DNA from: Candidatus Thalassarchaeaceae archaeon
GTDB taxonomy: Archaea; Thermoplasmatota; Poseidoniia; Poseidoniales; Thalassarchaeaceae
NCBI GenBank assembly: GCA_029940695.1
Contig: JAPYUP010000009.1
Span: 1-54,654, forward strand
Direction of reading: 5' to 3'
Length of the DNA stretch: 54,654 nt
The first letter of the stretch is position 1. The number at the start of each line of letters is the position of its first letter. The notes under the pieces are model-generated. The model was given only the letters and a program-made list of their open reading frames with translations, did no database searches and was not told the DNA's origin. Below, piece after piece: positions 16,198 through 25,500 of the stretch. The translations under genes were made by a program, and so were the position numbers.

Positions 16198-16632
16198 ATG
16201 GAGCACAGGCGGGTCGGGCGCGATGTTTTCGTAAGGCTGGACCTTGGTGACGAGATGCACGCCTCCATCAGGGAGTTGAGCGAGCATGGCATTTCCGCGG
16301 CTGCGATTACTAGCGGAATCGGGAGGATTCGCAATACAGTAATCGGTTATCTGGATACAGATGGCGTCTACCAGAAGAAAGTTCTCGAGGCGCCGGTGGA
16401 GCTTCTGTCAGTCCAAGGCAACCTCGCTCCCGGTCCTGACGGGGCGTTCACCCACATTCACATCGTCGCCTCTGATGACGAGCACGCAGTCCATGGTGGT
16501 CACCTATTCGAGGCCACAGTAGAGGTTACCGCTGAAATGCACCTGCGTGTCTTGGGAGACCAGGGTCCCCCCTTCAAGCGAGAGGTAACAGACAGCGAGT
16601 TCCTCCGACTTTCCTTCTGCGATCTGGGGTAA
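16198..16632 (+). CDS. PPC/DUF296 domain protein
   Basis: 144 residues covering a single PPC (plant and prokaryote conserved) domain, as in AT-hook proteins of plants and stand-alone archaeal and bacterial proteins that form trimers. Visible signatures: AAAITSGIGRIRNTVIGYLD, then PVELLSVQGNLA, then THIHIVASDDEHAVHGGHL with the conserved His cluster, and EATVEVTAEMHLRVL. In other PPC proteins the histidines bind a metal or ligand. Role is unknown; DNA binding is often assumed but is not shown by the sequence. The next gene starts 5 bases downstream on the same strand. Confidence 0.85.
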   Translation: MEHRRVGRDVFVRLDLGDEMHASIRELSEHGISAAAITSGIGRIRNTVIGYLDTDGVYQKKVLEAPVELLSVQGNLAPGPDGAFTHIHIVASDDEHAVHGGHLFEATVEVTAEMHLRVLGDQGPPFKREVTDSEFLRLSFCDLG

Positions 16633-16636
16633 ACTC

Positions 16637-17245
16637 GTGAGGGTGCTCTGGGCGCATGGCCTCTGGGGCAGGCCCGACGGCTCGAAGCCCACTCACATCT
16701 CTGAGGATCTCGGTTGGGAGGTTGAGGGGTTAGTCATGTCACGGCTCGGCTGGTCGATTGATAATCAGACATCGCTAATCCTAGAAGCGATTGGGGACGG
16801 TTGTCAGCACGACGTCCTGATGGGGTCGTCCTACGGGGCGCTAGCGCTCGCCAACGCGTCGGAGTTGCTTCCTGAATCGGACTTGAGGCTAGTCCTCATG
16901 GCCCCGGCGTTCGGCATGCGAGAGGGCTTCGAGAGGTTCATCGGGGAGAATTTAATCTCCCGATGGGAACTCGACGGTTCGCTGCCATTCACCCACGAGG
17001 GCACTGGGGAGAAGGTGGTGCTGTCTTGGGGGTTCATGGAGGCCATTGGACGCAGATCGTGGCCCGAGTTGAGGCATCCCACCGTCATAATCCATGGCTC
17101 TGGCGACGACGTTGTTCCCCTGGCGAACTCCCGTGAGGTGGCCCAATCGCCACTAGTGGAGCTGATAGAGGTCGAGGACGACCATCGCCTGCATGGCTCT
17201 CTGAGCATCATTCCAGCGGCCGTCGAGATGGTTCTCGGCATGTAG
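16637..17245 (+). CDS. Small alpha/beta hydrolase (YqiA/UPF0227-like)
   Basis: 202 residues. The chain begins VLWAHGLWGRPDGSK (oxyanion-hole strand), has a nucleophile elbow GSSYGALAL near residue 73, an acid in IHGSGDDVVP near residue 157 and the catalytic His in VEDDHRLHG near residue 183: a complete Ser-Asp-His triad. This is the pattern of YqiA/UPF0227 and RBBP9-like esterases. Cytoplasmic, no signal peptide. Substrate unknown. It starts 5 bases after the PPC gene, so the two are probably cotranscribed, and ends 2 bases before the convergent livF. Confidence 0.75.
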   Translation: MRVLWAHGLWGRPDGSKPTHISEDLGWEVEGLVMSRLGWSIDNQTSLILEAIGDGCQHDVLMGSSYGALALANASELLPESDLRLVLMAPAFGMREGFERFIGENLISRWELDGSLPFTHEGTGEKVVLSWGFMEAIGRRSWPELRHPTVIIHGSGDDVVPLANSREVAQSPLVELIEVEDDHRLHGSLSIIPAAVEMVLGM

Positions 17246-17246
17246 G

Positions 17247-17963
17247 CTAGTGCGTTGATCCGAGGAAGTACTCCCCAATCTCAGGGTCGGTCAGGATATG
17301 CTGGGCATCGCCAGTGTGGACCATCTTGCCGTTGGCTAGGATGTACCCGCGGTCCGAGCGCGCGAGCGAGAGGCGAGCATTCTGCTCGACGATAAGTATG
17401 GTAATCCCGTCCTCGCGCAGAGAGTCGATACGTTCGATAATCTGCTGCTGGTAAAGCGGCGAGAGCGCGGCGGTGGGCTCATCGAGGAGCAGGAACTTGG
17501 GGTCGGAGATTAGGGCGCGGGAGATTGCGAGCATCTGCCTCTCGCCGCCCGATAGAGAGGCGGCGAGGTCGTGCTCGCGTGAGCGCAGGTCCGGAAACAT
17601 CTCGAGCGAGCGCTCGATACGCTCGTTGAGGATGTTGTTGGGGAGCGTGTTGCCGCCCATCTGCAGGTTCTCCTCGACGGAGAGAGACGGGAACACGTTG
17701 TCAATCTGGGGGACGTATGCAATCCCGTGGTTGACTAGCTGGTCGGTGCGCCATCCGGAAACATCCTGGCCCATGTACTCGATATCGCCGCCGTAGTAAG
17801 TGGCGATGCCGAAGATTGTCTTGATCAGAGTCGACTTGCCACAGCCGTTGGGCCCGATGATGGTGACGAACTCGCCCTCGTCGACGTGCATGTCTATCTC
17901 GTACAGGATCTGTACTGATCCGTAGCCGCCCTCGAGGCCTCTCACTTCGAGGACCCGTGTCAT
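17247..17963 (-). CDS. livF: Branched-chain amino acid ABC transporter ATP-binding protein LivF
   Basis: 238 residues, the usual LivF length. Walker A GPNGCGKSTL, Q-loop in YVPQIDNVFP, signature LSGGERQMLAISRAL, Walker B FLLLDEPTAAL and the switch His region IVEQNARLSL are all present. The replacement of His by Gln/Asn context in IVEQNA is normal for LivF. Its ATG overlaps the livG stop by 4 bases, so translation is coupled. With LivG it powers the fused permease encoded upstream. Confidence 0.93.
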   Translation of the reverse strand: MTRVLEVRGLEGGYGSVQILYEIDMHVDEGEFVTIIGPNGCGKSTLIKTIFGIATYYGGDIEYMGQDVSGWRTDQLVNHGIAYVPQIDNVFPSLSVEENLQMGGNTLPNNILNERIERSLEMFPDLRSREHDLAASLSGGERQMLAISRALISDPKFLLLDEPTAALSPLYQQQIIERIDSLREDGITILIVEQNARLSLARSDRGYILANGKMVHTGDAQHILTDPEIGEYFLGSTH

Positions 17964-18748
17964 TCCTCCTCACCCCCGCTGTCCCCGGCTGCACCGAGGT
18001 ACGCCTCTATCACGGCTCTGTTGCCGCGGACCTCGTCGGGGGTGCCCTGCATCAGGACCTCGCCCTCTTTCATCACGATGATGCGATCGACCCCCTGCCT
18101 CAGGATGAAGTCCATGTTGTGCTCGATGATGAGCACGGATATCCCGGTTTCGTCGACCGTCTTCCTGAGGTTGTTGAAGATCTTCAGTGCTAGCGGTCCC
18201 GCTACCCCTGCCACTGGCTCATCGAGCAGCAGGAGCGCGGGGTCTCCCATCATCGAGCGACCTATGTCCACCAGCTTGCTCTGGCCGCCCGAGAGCTCGC
18301 TGGTCAGGTTTTCCGCCATGTGGGGCACCTCGAGCTGGTCGAGCACGGCGTAGGCATTGCTCAGGCGCTCCTGCTCGGCGGGACGGCTGTTCGGCTGTAG
18401 GAAGGCTAGGAAGGGGTTGGGGGAGAACTGGCGCCTCGGTGGCACTAGCAGGTTCTCTATCACCGTCATCTGCCTCCATAGCCGGGTGTGCTGGAAGGTG
18501 CGTGTAACTCCCAGTTGCTGAATCTGGTCGGGTCGCATCTCGGAGGCGTCCATTCCGAAGACCTCGACCGATCCGGCCGTCTGGTCAAGGAGGCCGCTGA
18601 TGCAGTTGAAGGTGGTCGACTTACCACAGCCGTTGGGACCGATCAAACCAACGAACTCCCCCACTCCGACGTCGAACGAGACGTCGTTGACGGCCACCAG
18701 CCCGCCGAACTCCATACGGAGGCCCTCGACCTTGAGCACGGACTTCAT
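17960..18748 (-). CDS. livG: Branched-chain amino acid ABC transporter ATP-binding protein LivG
   Basis: 262 residues. Walker A GPNGCGKSTTFNCISG, TFQHTRLWRQMTVIENLLV after the Q-loop, signature ELSGGQSKLVDIGRSM, Walker B LLLLDEPVAGV and the IEHNMDFI switch His are typical of LivG. The Ser-Lys in the signature (LSGGQSK) replaces the common QQ/QR. It overlaps livF and the permease gene by 4 bases on each side, showing a tightly coupled operon. Confidence 0.93.
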   Translation of the reverse strand: MKSVLKVEGLRMEFGGLVAVNDVSFDVGVGEFVGLIGPNGCGKSTTFNCISGLLDQTAGSVEVFGMDASEMRPDQIQQLGVTRTFQHTRLWRQMTVIENLLVPPRRQFSPNPFLAFLQPNSRPAEQERLSNAYAVLDQLEVPHMAENLTSELSGGQSKLVDIGRSMMGDPALLLLDEPVAGVAGPLALKIFNNLRKTVDETGISVLIIEHNMDFILRQGVDRIIVMKEGEVLMQGTPDEVRGNRAVIEAYLGAAGDSGGEEE

Positions 18749-21700
18749 TCGGAATTACCTCCCAAGTGATCTGGACGGGGTGGCCTGCTCGGAACCTCTG
18801 GCAGCAGACCCTTGGGGTTGTACTTGAGCGAGAATAGGATCAGACAACCGATCAGAAAGACCTTGATGTAGGCCATGTCGGCCTGCAGATTGCCACCAGC
18901 GAAGGACTCCTCGATCGACCTCTCCCCCATCATCGCTCCGGTGAAGGCGAAAACAATCACTCCAGACACTCCGATCTCCGAGAGGGGTTTCCATCCGACC
19001 GCAATGCCAAGCAGCGCGATGAGAGCGAAGTATGCCGCTAGATCCCAAGGTTGGGTTACCAGCCAATTGAAGAGCTCGTCGATTGCGGCTGAGGTTTCAT
19101 GTAGGGGAAGGTCGGATGACCCTTGACCGGCTACGAGGACGTTGAAGACGAACTCCATCAGCACGATGATGAACGCGCCGATAACCATCCCCTTGTTATT
19201 GGCCGCACCACCGACTACGAAGGCGGCCCACACTAGGAAAGTCGTTTTGGCTGGTGACATAAAGCTCGGCTGGAAGCCCGTCAGTTTCCAAGCCCAAAGT
19301 GCCCCAGCCATACCAGCAATCGCAGCGCCGAGGGCGAGGCTCGCAGCCTTGTGGGTGAGCACGTCGTGACCGTGGTGCTGTGCTACATCCTCATCCTCCC
19401 TGATGGCCTTCAGGATCCTTCCCCAAGGCGACTTCAGCACCGTTTCGAGCAGCCACCAAACGAGCAACAGGACGATTATACCAATCAATGCTAGAGCCAT
19501 CATGTATGGGGCTGGCTCCCCGAGGTTCAGAAGATCGCCGATGCGCTCGGCGATGCTTCCAATCCCCGCAACGTCACTGCACTCATCTGGGCTCAGTGCG
19601 ACGCCCGAGTCGCTCAGGGGAGGTTCGCTTCCGCAGAACCACCAACTCTGCATGGGCAGGGCATACCTAGAGATGCCGATTGAGGAGCCCCAAGAGCCCG
19701 CCCTGAGTAATGGCTCCCCCATCAGCAGGATCCTTAAGATCTCTCCAAGGGATATCGTAACTATGGCGAAGTAGTCCATCCTGAGCCTTGCCGTCGGGTA
19801 AGCGAGCATCCAACCGAAGCCGGCGGCGAGGAGCACGGCCATCACAGTGGCCCATAGGACCGGCCAGTCGTAGCCATGAAGGTCCTTGGGCGCAGTCAGG
19901 ATGCCGACCGTGATGGCGCCAATGCCAGCGAAGAATATCACACCGAAGTTGACCATCCCCGTGATTCCAGTATGGAGATTGAGTGAGAACGACATCAGTG
20001 CGAAGACGGATAGCGTAACCAAGACATTGGATACCTGTAGCACCTTGATGAAGCGGGCACCCTCTTGGTCAGCCACGGGAAGCCACCAGACGAACAGGAG
20101 TAGGAAGGCCAGTAGCAATGCAAAGAGAGCCCAAGAGCCGCGCGGGCTCTCCCTACCGTACGGGGCCCATTCGCGGAATCTCTCGAACGAGCCGCTCTGG
20201 CTCTCCTTCATCGATGACTTGGCGCTTTCTATGGAAGCGGCTAGTTTGCTCTGAAATCCGCTGAGAGCAGCATTGGCCACCTTAGATGAGTCGATTATGG
20301 CCACCGATGCGCTGTTTCTCATTCTCATCACCATCGACGAGAAAGAGTCCATTGCCTCGATGGCGGGTCGCAGTGGGTCGTCCTCGCGTCCCTGGAGGAT
20401 GTAGGCGCCCTCCGCAATGGCAATCAGCCAGACCAGAATGGGCACAGCAGGCCAAATCAGGTCGCCGAGGGAGATTACCGCGTTTAGGAAGTCGAGCTCT
20501 AGGCTCATTAGGTCAAACCAGGACCTAGTCATTCTCTCGAACGCATCCGCTGTCCAGTCCGAGTGGTAGAAGGGCGCCAGATCAGAGGGTGGGCTGGGCA
20601 GGTTGCCAATTGTCAACGGCGAGTCTTCGAGCAACAGGGTCCCGTCGGACCTGCCGGTGAGAACCTCTAGGTTGGATGACACTGACTCATTGGCTTTGCA
20701 AGCCTCGGAGCACGAGCCCTCGGCGAATGAGTTGCCGGAGATGAACCTGGTAATTCTGCTGAAGAAGAAAGACGCCACTGTGACGATGAGCATCGATTCT
20801 CCACGAGACGACTTCCTCTGCTGGAAGTTGTGTAGCCCGAGCGCACCCAAGGGAGAGAATGCGAGAACGGCGCCTATTTGCCTCGACGGTACTTCTTCTC
20901 TCTCAGCGCGAGTGCGCAGTCTCTCCACCTTCCATTTCTCGAAGGCGTCGCCTATGCCTTCAGGCATAATCATCAGAATCGCGACGAGGAAGATATACGG
21001 CATCACGCCATCCAACACGGTGTAGTTCGCTCGTCCCATGGGGTGCCCTATTCCAATCAGAATCGGGGAGGACAGTGCCCTGACGAAGCCGACTATCAGA
21101 GCCCCGACGATTACCCCCTCGATCGAGCCTATGGTACCAAGGACGATGATGGCAAATGAGGGGAGCAGGAGAGTGAAGGGGATCTCTGGAGTGAACCTGA
21201 GCGTCATAGCGAAGATCGCGCCGCCCATTCCGGAGATTCCGGCCGAGAGGAAGGCACTGGTCATCTGGATGCGTTCCACGTTTATTCCGCTGCTGGCGGC
21301 GAGGTCGGGGTTGTCGGCGACCGCCCTCATCCTGCGGCCAAGCCTAGTCTTCCTGAGCAGCACCATCAGCAGGAGGACCGAACTGAAAATCACCACGGGC
21401 ATGGCGCCCTTGTAGTAAGCGTAACCGGTGGTCCACTCGGTGGTGCAGTCGGTCATCTTGTTGTAGACCTCGAAGAGGGGTTTACTGCCCTCGTGGATAA
21501 TTTTCTCCCCGCCCTCGCACACTAAGCCAGTGTAGGTCTGCCCATCTTCGATGTCACGCACCCCTAGATTGAGTCTGATTTTCTGCGTTGGCAGGTCCCA
21601 CCTCAGGGTCGGGAGCCTCCAGTCGGCGTCAGGCTCGAACATGTTCCTACTGGCACCGAATCTGAGGTAGACGATGGCTCGGAGTATCAGAGCCACGCCC

Positions 21701-22401
21701 AGAGAAGCAATCATCATTATCTGGGGAGTTGCGCTTTTCTCTCGGAAGCCGCGGTAGACCAAGCGGTCGATTAGCACGCCCGCGATTCCTGTGAAGACGA
21801 AGGCTGCCAGAACCGTCCATACCAGCAGGGACCACACCAGCACGCCGTCACCGGGAGCATCGTACAGGGGGAAGAAGTGATCGCTCCAGACCATCACCAT
21901 GGATAGGTACATGCCAAGCATGAACAGCTCGCTCTGGGCGAAGTTGCCGTAACGCTGCACCTTGTATGTGAGCGTCAGACCCACCGCGATGGCGAGGTAC
22001 GTCGATGACCAGGTCAGGGTGCCCACTCCGATCGAGGCCGCATCGAGCGTTACCCTTGCATCGTCTTGCATGCCCTTGAACAGGAAGTCGAGGGTCATCC
22101 ATACGATGAAGAGCAGGAACAATGGGGACAAGGCAATCGCTGTCGATCTGGCATTGCTCACTGGGATGTCGTCGAACAGGATCTTGACCAGAAAGAACCC
22201 GCCCGATATCGACTCGACCGATTGTAGCAGCCAGACCATATCGTCGGGGATATTGCCGCCCACGAGGTGGTCGAGCATATTGAGCGAGCCGGACTGGTAC
22301 AGCAGGCCCACGCTCGCATCGAGGATGATGGCCAGGGCGATGACGGTCCTGCGCGCCAAACGAGAACGGGATTTCCACTGTGCTCGCAAGTTATCGAGCA
22401 T
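18745..22401 (-). CDS. Fused LivH-LivM branched-chain amino acid permease with TM2-like insert
   Basis: 1218 residues, against about 300 (LivH) and 300-420 (LivM) for the separate proteins. Residues 1-125 add three or four extra membrane helices. LivH follows (about 125-500): LTYKVQRYGNFAQSELFMLG, then GRRMRAVADNPDLAASSGIN and GTIGSIEGVIVGALIVGF. A segment near 505-555 (LAFSPLGALGLHNFQQRKSS) resembles a TM2 domain. A linker with one or two helices and a long amphipathic stretch spans 560-750. LivM takes about 757-1200: LNLHTGITGMVNFG, GWMLAYPTARLRMDYFAIVTISLGEI, KAIREDEDVAQHHGHDV and a conserved FVVGGAANNKG. Both half-permeases look intact, so one chain should form the whole membrane pore. 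It sits between the binding protein and livG. Confidence 0.9.
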   Translation of the reverse strand: MLDNLRAQWKSRSRLARRTVIALAIILDASVGLLYQSGSLNMLDHLVGGNIPDDMVWLLQSVESISGGFFLVKILFDDIPVSNARSTAIALSPLFLLFIVWMTLDFLFKGMQDDARVTLDAASIGVGTLTWSSTYLAIAVGLTLTYKVQRYGNFAQSELFMLGMYLSMVMVWSDHFFPLYDAPGDGVLVWSLLVWTVLAAFVFTGIAGVLIDRLVYRGFREKSATPQIMMIASLGVALILRAIVYLRFGASRNMFEPDADWRLPTLRWDLPTQKIRLNLGVRDIEDGQTYTGLVCEGGEKIIHEGSKPLFEVYNKMTDCTTEWTTGYAYYKGAMPVVIFSSVLLLMVLLRKTRLGRRMRAVADNPDLAASSGINVERIQMTSAFLSAGISGMGGAIFAMTLRFTPEIPFTLLLPSFAIIVLGTIGSIEGVIVGALIVGFVRALSSPILIGIGHPMGRANYTVLDGVMPYIFLVAILMIMPEGIGDAFEKWKVERLRTRAEREEVPSRQIGAVLAFSPLGALGLHNFQQRKSSRGESMLIVTVASFFFSRITRFISGNSFAEGSCSEACKANESVSSNLEVLTGRSDGTLLLEDSPLTIGNLPSPPSDLAPFYHSDWTADAFERMTRSWFDLMSLELDFLNAVISLGDLIWPAVPILVWLIAIAEGAYILQGREDDPLRPAIEAMDSFSSMVMRMRNSASVAIIDSSKVANAALSGFQSKLAASIESAKSSMKESQSGSFERFREWAPYGRESPRGSWALFALLLAFLLLFVWWLPVADQEGARFIKVLQVSNVLVTLSVFALMSFSLNLHTGITGMVNFGVIFFAGIGAITVGILTAPKDLHGYDWPVLWATVMAVLLAAGFGWMLAYPTARLRMDYFAIVTISLGEILRILLMGEPLLRAGSWGSSIGISRYALPMQSWWFCGSEPPLSDSGVALSPDECSDVAGIGSIAERIGDLLNLGEPAPYMMALALIGIIVLLLVWWLLETVLKSPWGRILKAIREDEDVAQHHGHDVLTHKAASLALGAAIAGMAGALWAWKLTGFQPSFMSPAKTTFLVWAAFVVGGAANNKGMVIGAFIIVLMEFVFNVLVAGQGSSDLPLHETSAAIDELFNWLVTQPWDLAAYFALIALLGIAVGWKPLSEIGVSGVIVFAFTGAMMGERSIEESFAGGNLQADMAYIKVFLIGCLILFSLKYNPKGLLPEVPSRPPRPDHLGGNSE

Positions 22402-22471
22402 ATTTCATCACCGGTGGCCTCACAGCCACACTGACGCCGACGAACTGCGGTAATCACTCTGTTGGGGGGCA

Positions 22472-22497
22472 CCTCGACGGGCAGAAGCCCGTCGAGG
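22472..22497 (-). promoter_or_regulatory. Intercistronic hairpin between the binding-protein and permease genes
   Basis: A perfect 11-bp stem (CCTCGACGGGC / GCCCGTCGAGG) with a 4-base loop sits in the 128-base gap between the binding-protein stop and the permease start. There is no T-run after it on the minus strand, so it is less likely a full terminator than a 3'-end stabiliser or attenuator that lets the binding protein be made in excess. Confidence 0.5.
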
Positions 22498-22529
22498 CGC
22501 TTTACGTCCCTGCTATCCTATCTAATCAC

Positions 22530-25500
22530 TCAAACAGAGGTGATTCCGTTATAGAAATCCCAGTGCTGGGTGCAGTCATAGGAGGCCGTTCCGGCCGTGA
22601 CGGTGAAGTCACCAACGCAGTATCCCGAGCCACCGACGTCACCATCGGCGTTGAACGAGTGGACGCCGCTGGCGCCCACGAAGCCTTGTCCGACCACGGC
22701 GATCATCGAGGCCAGTGGGGTTCCCGGAGGGCTTCCGGCCTGAGCGAACACAGAGTAGGCGATGATGATGAGCGCATCGAAGGTCTCAGCGGTGTAGATG
22801 CCGTCAGCGCAATAGCTGTTCGCGCCGCAGAGCATGCCGAAGGCCACCGAACGCTCGCTGGGCGTCCCTGCTGCTGGCTTGGTGGCAACGATTCCAGCGC
22901 ATGTGGCGTTGGTTGCCATCGAGGTGCACAGTCCCTCCTCCGCTATTCCGTCGCCGCCGTAGATGGCGCCGGTGAAGCTCTGGGATGCCAGTTCCTCGAC
23001 GATTGCAGCGCCGTCAGCGGCGTAGGAGATCAACACGACGCTGTCGCAGCCTTCGCTGACGACCGCAGACACCTGAGAGGTGAAGTCGGTAGTTGTCTCC
23101 TCGTAACCAATCTTGGTGCACAGGTTGTCTGTGCCCCAAGCCGCCTCGAAGGCGTCGGCGAAGCCGGAGCCGTAGTCGTTGGTCATGTACAGCAGCGCCG
23201 GGTTGGAGCTTCCCCTGTTGGTCACAACATCAGACAGGGCGGGACCCTGGATTGCGTCACTTGGCACAACTCGGAAGAAATTCGGGTAGGCCGTCGAGTC
23301 GCTCAGACCGGGGTTTGTGCTCGCGTACGATATCATCGGAATCCCAGCGGCCGAGAGGACTGCGTTGGCGCCCATCGTCGCACCGGAGCAGGCTGCTCCT
23401 GCGACTGCTACCACGCCCGCGTCGACGAGAGTCTGCGCGGCTGTGGCGGCTACAGTACCATCGCAGCCGGAGTCGGCTGTGATCAGTTCGAACTGGAGGC
23501 CGCTGCCGTATCCAGCGACGTTAATCAACTGCATCGCGATTGCAGCGGCGGCAGTGAAGCCGGGCGCGTAGACCGCGATTGGTCCGGTCAGCGGGTTGAG
23601 TAACCCGATCTTGACAGTGGTCCCGGTGAACTCGCTGGCGGCAATTCCGCCCTCGAGGGTCCAGTAGGCCCGGCAGCTGAAGAACACGTCAGTCGACGAA
23701 AGCGCGTCAAAGCGGCAGATGTCGTAGCCCGCCCCGCCGACGTCTCCGTCGGCGGTGAAGGTGTGGGTCCCGCTAGCGCCCGCGTATGCGGTGCCGACCA
23801 TGTTGAGGTGGTCCGCCATGTCGTCGCCGGCCATGTTGTGCGCGGCACCGATCATCATCATCGCGTCGTAGGTCTCGCCGGTGTAAATGCCACCAGCGCA
23901 GGTCGTGTCAGCAGCACAGCGGTCGTTGAAGTCGCCAGCGCTGGATCCAGCACGGGGCTTCGTGGCCTGCACGCCGTTGGCGGCGCCGGGCGCGCTGAAG
24001 TCGTCTAGGAAGGCAGAATCGGCGATCCCGTCAGCGCCGAACACCGGCACTGAGACGCCAAGGACTGCCATCGTCTCGAGGATGGCCGCTCCGTCGGTGG
24101 AGTAGGTGACCATCACGACTGAGCCGCAGCTCGCATCGGCGATTGCCTGTACCTGGGCGGCGAAATCGGTCGTGGTGTCCTCGTAGCCAATCTTGGTGCA
24201 CAGGTTGGCTGTGCCCCAAGCGCCCTCGAAGGCGTCGGCGAGACCGGAGCCGTAGTCGTTGGTCATGTGCAGCAGGGCCGGGTTGGTGGCGCCTGCGGCG
24301 GTGACCATGTCGGCCATGGCCGGCCCTTGGATGGCGTCGCTGGGCACGACTCGCCAGAATCCTGGGTAGGCCGTGGAGTCGCTCAGACCGGGGTTGGTGC
24401 TCGCGTAGGAGACTTGCACGACGCCGGCGGCGTTCAGAACCGCGTTGGCGGCCATGGAGGCGCCGGAGCAGGCTGCTCCTGCGACACCGACCACGCCCGC
24501 GTCCACAAGGGACTGGGCGGCTGCGCCGGCGACGTCGCCGCTGCAGCCGGAGTCGGCCTCGATGAGCTCGAAGTTGCCGCCCGCCGCGTTCAGGTCGTCA
24601 ATCGCCATCTGCGCGGCCACCGTGAAGGCCGGTGCGTAGACGGCAATCGGGCCGGTCAGAGGGTTGAGCAGACCGATCTTGGTGGTTGCAGCAACGCACG
24701 ACCCGTCGTCGGAGTTGGCCGCGGAGTTGTAGTTGGCCGCGGTCGAATCGGTGCATCCCGCGACTACGGGAGGCGTGTACGTCGGGTTGGCGGTGCCCAT
24801 GTAGTGGGCAGCGATCTCGTCAACGATTGCATTCCCCAAATCGACGGAGAAACCTTCTGCATTCCCATCAGCATCCAAATTCTCAAATGGAGGGTATGAT
24901 GTGTCTGAACAGAATTTTAGGTTACCAGATTCCAGAACTGCAGTCAGCGTGCTACCTTCGGTTGGTGTGGGGTAAGCAGTCGCTGTATCAGCGGTAGTGT
25001 CGTCCACAATTGGTGCTGCTAGATCCCATGCACCAGCAATCAGATCGTGCTCACCGGAATCTATCACAGCGGAAATGGCTACGTTTAGTGCGTCAAGCAA
25101 CTCACCATTGTCGTCTTCTGCTACGGCTATTCCGTAGTTCTCATCGGAGAACACGGCAAGAATAGTTCCTGCTAGAGCCAGAACTGGAGCATCGCCCAAT
25201 GCGTAGTCCGCATCTCCGTTGTCGACAGCTGCGATTACGGACGGGAAGTCCGCGAAAGCGACAATCGTCGCAGCAGCGAGGTTGTCCGCCGCGTAAAGGT
25301 CCGAGGTGGTCCCGGACTGCAACGCAATCGTGGTGCCAGCCGCATTCAAGTCGGCCACACTGGTGATAGTTGCCGCGCTGGATCCGCCGATAACACCCTG
25401 GCTACTGGTGTAGTAGCCTCTGGTGAAGTCGACAACTTCCTCTCTCGCTGCCGTGATGGTCATGGTTGAGAGGATGGCCTCGCACATTGTTCCGTCGTTC

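Noticed and set aside
17510-18479. Several Arg/Pro-rich frames opposite livF and livG
   Set aside because: They lie over intact ATPase genes with all motifs and have no motifs of their own.
22380-23603. 407-codon plus-strand frame opposite the receptor gene
   Set aside because: Gly/Val/Asp-rich shadow of the LivJ codons with no conserved motif; the minus strand holds clear LivJ sequence.
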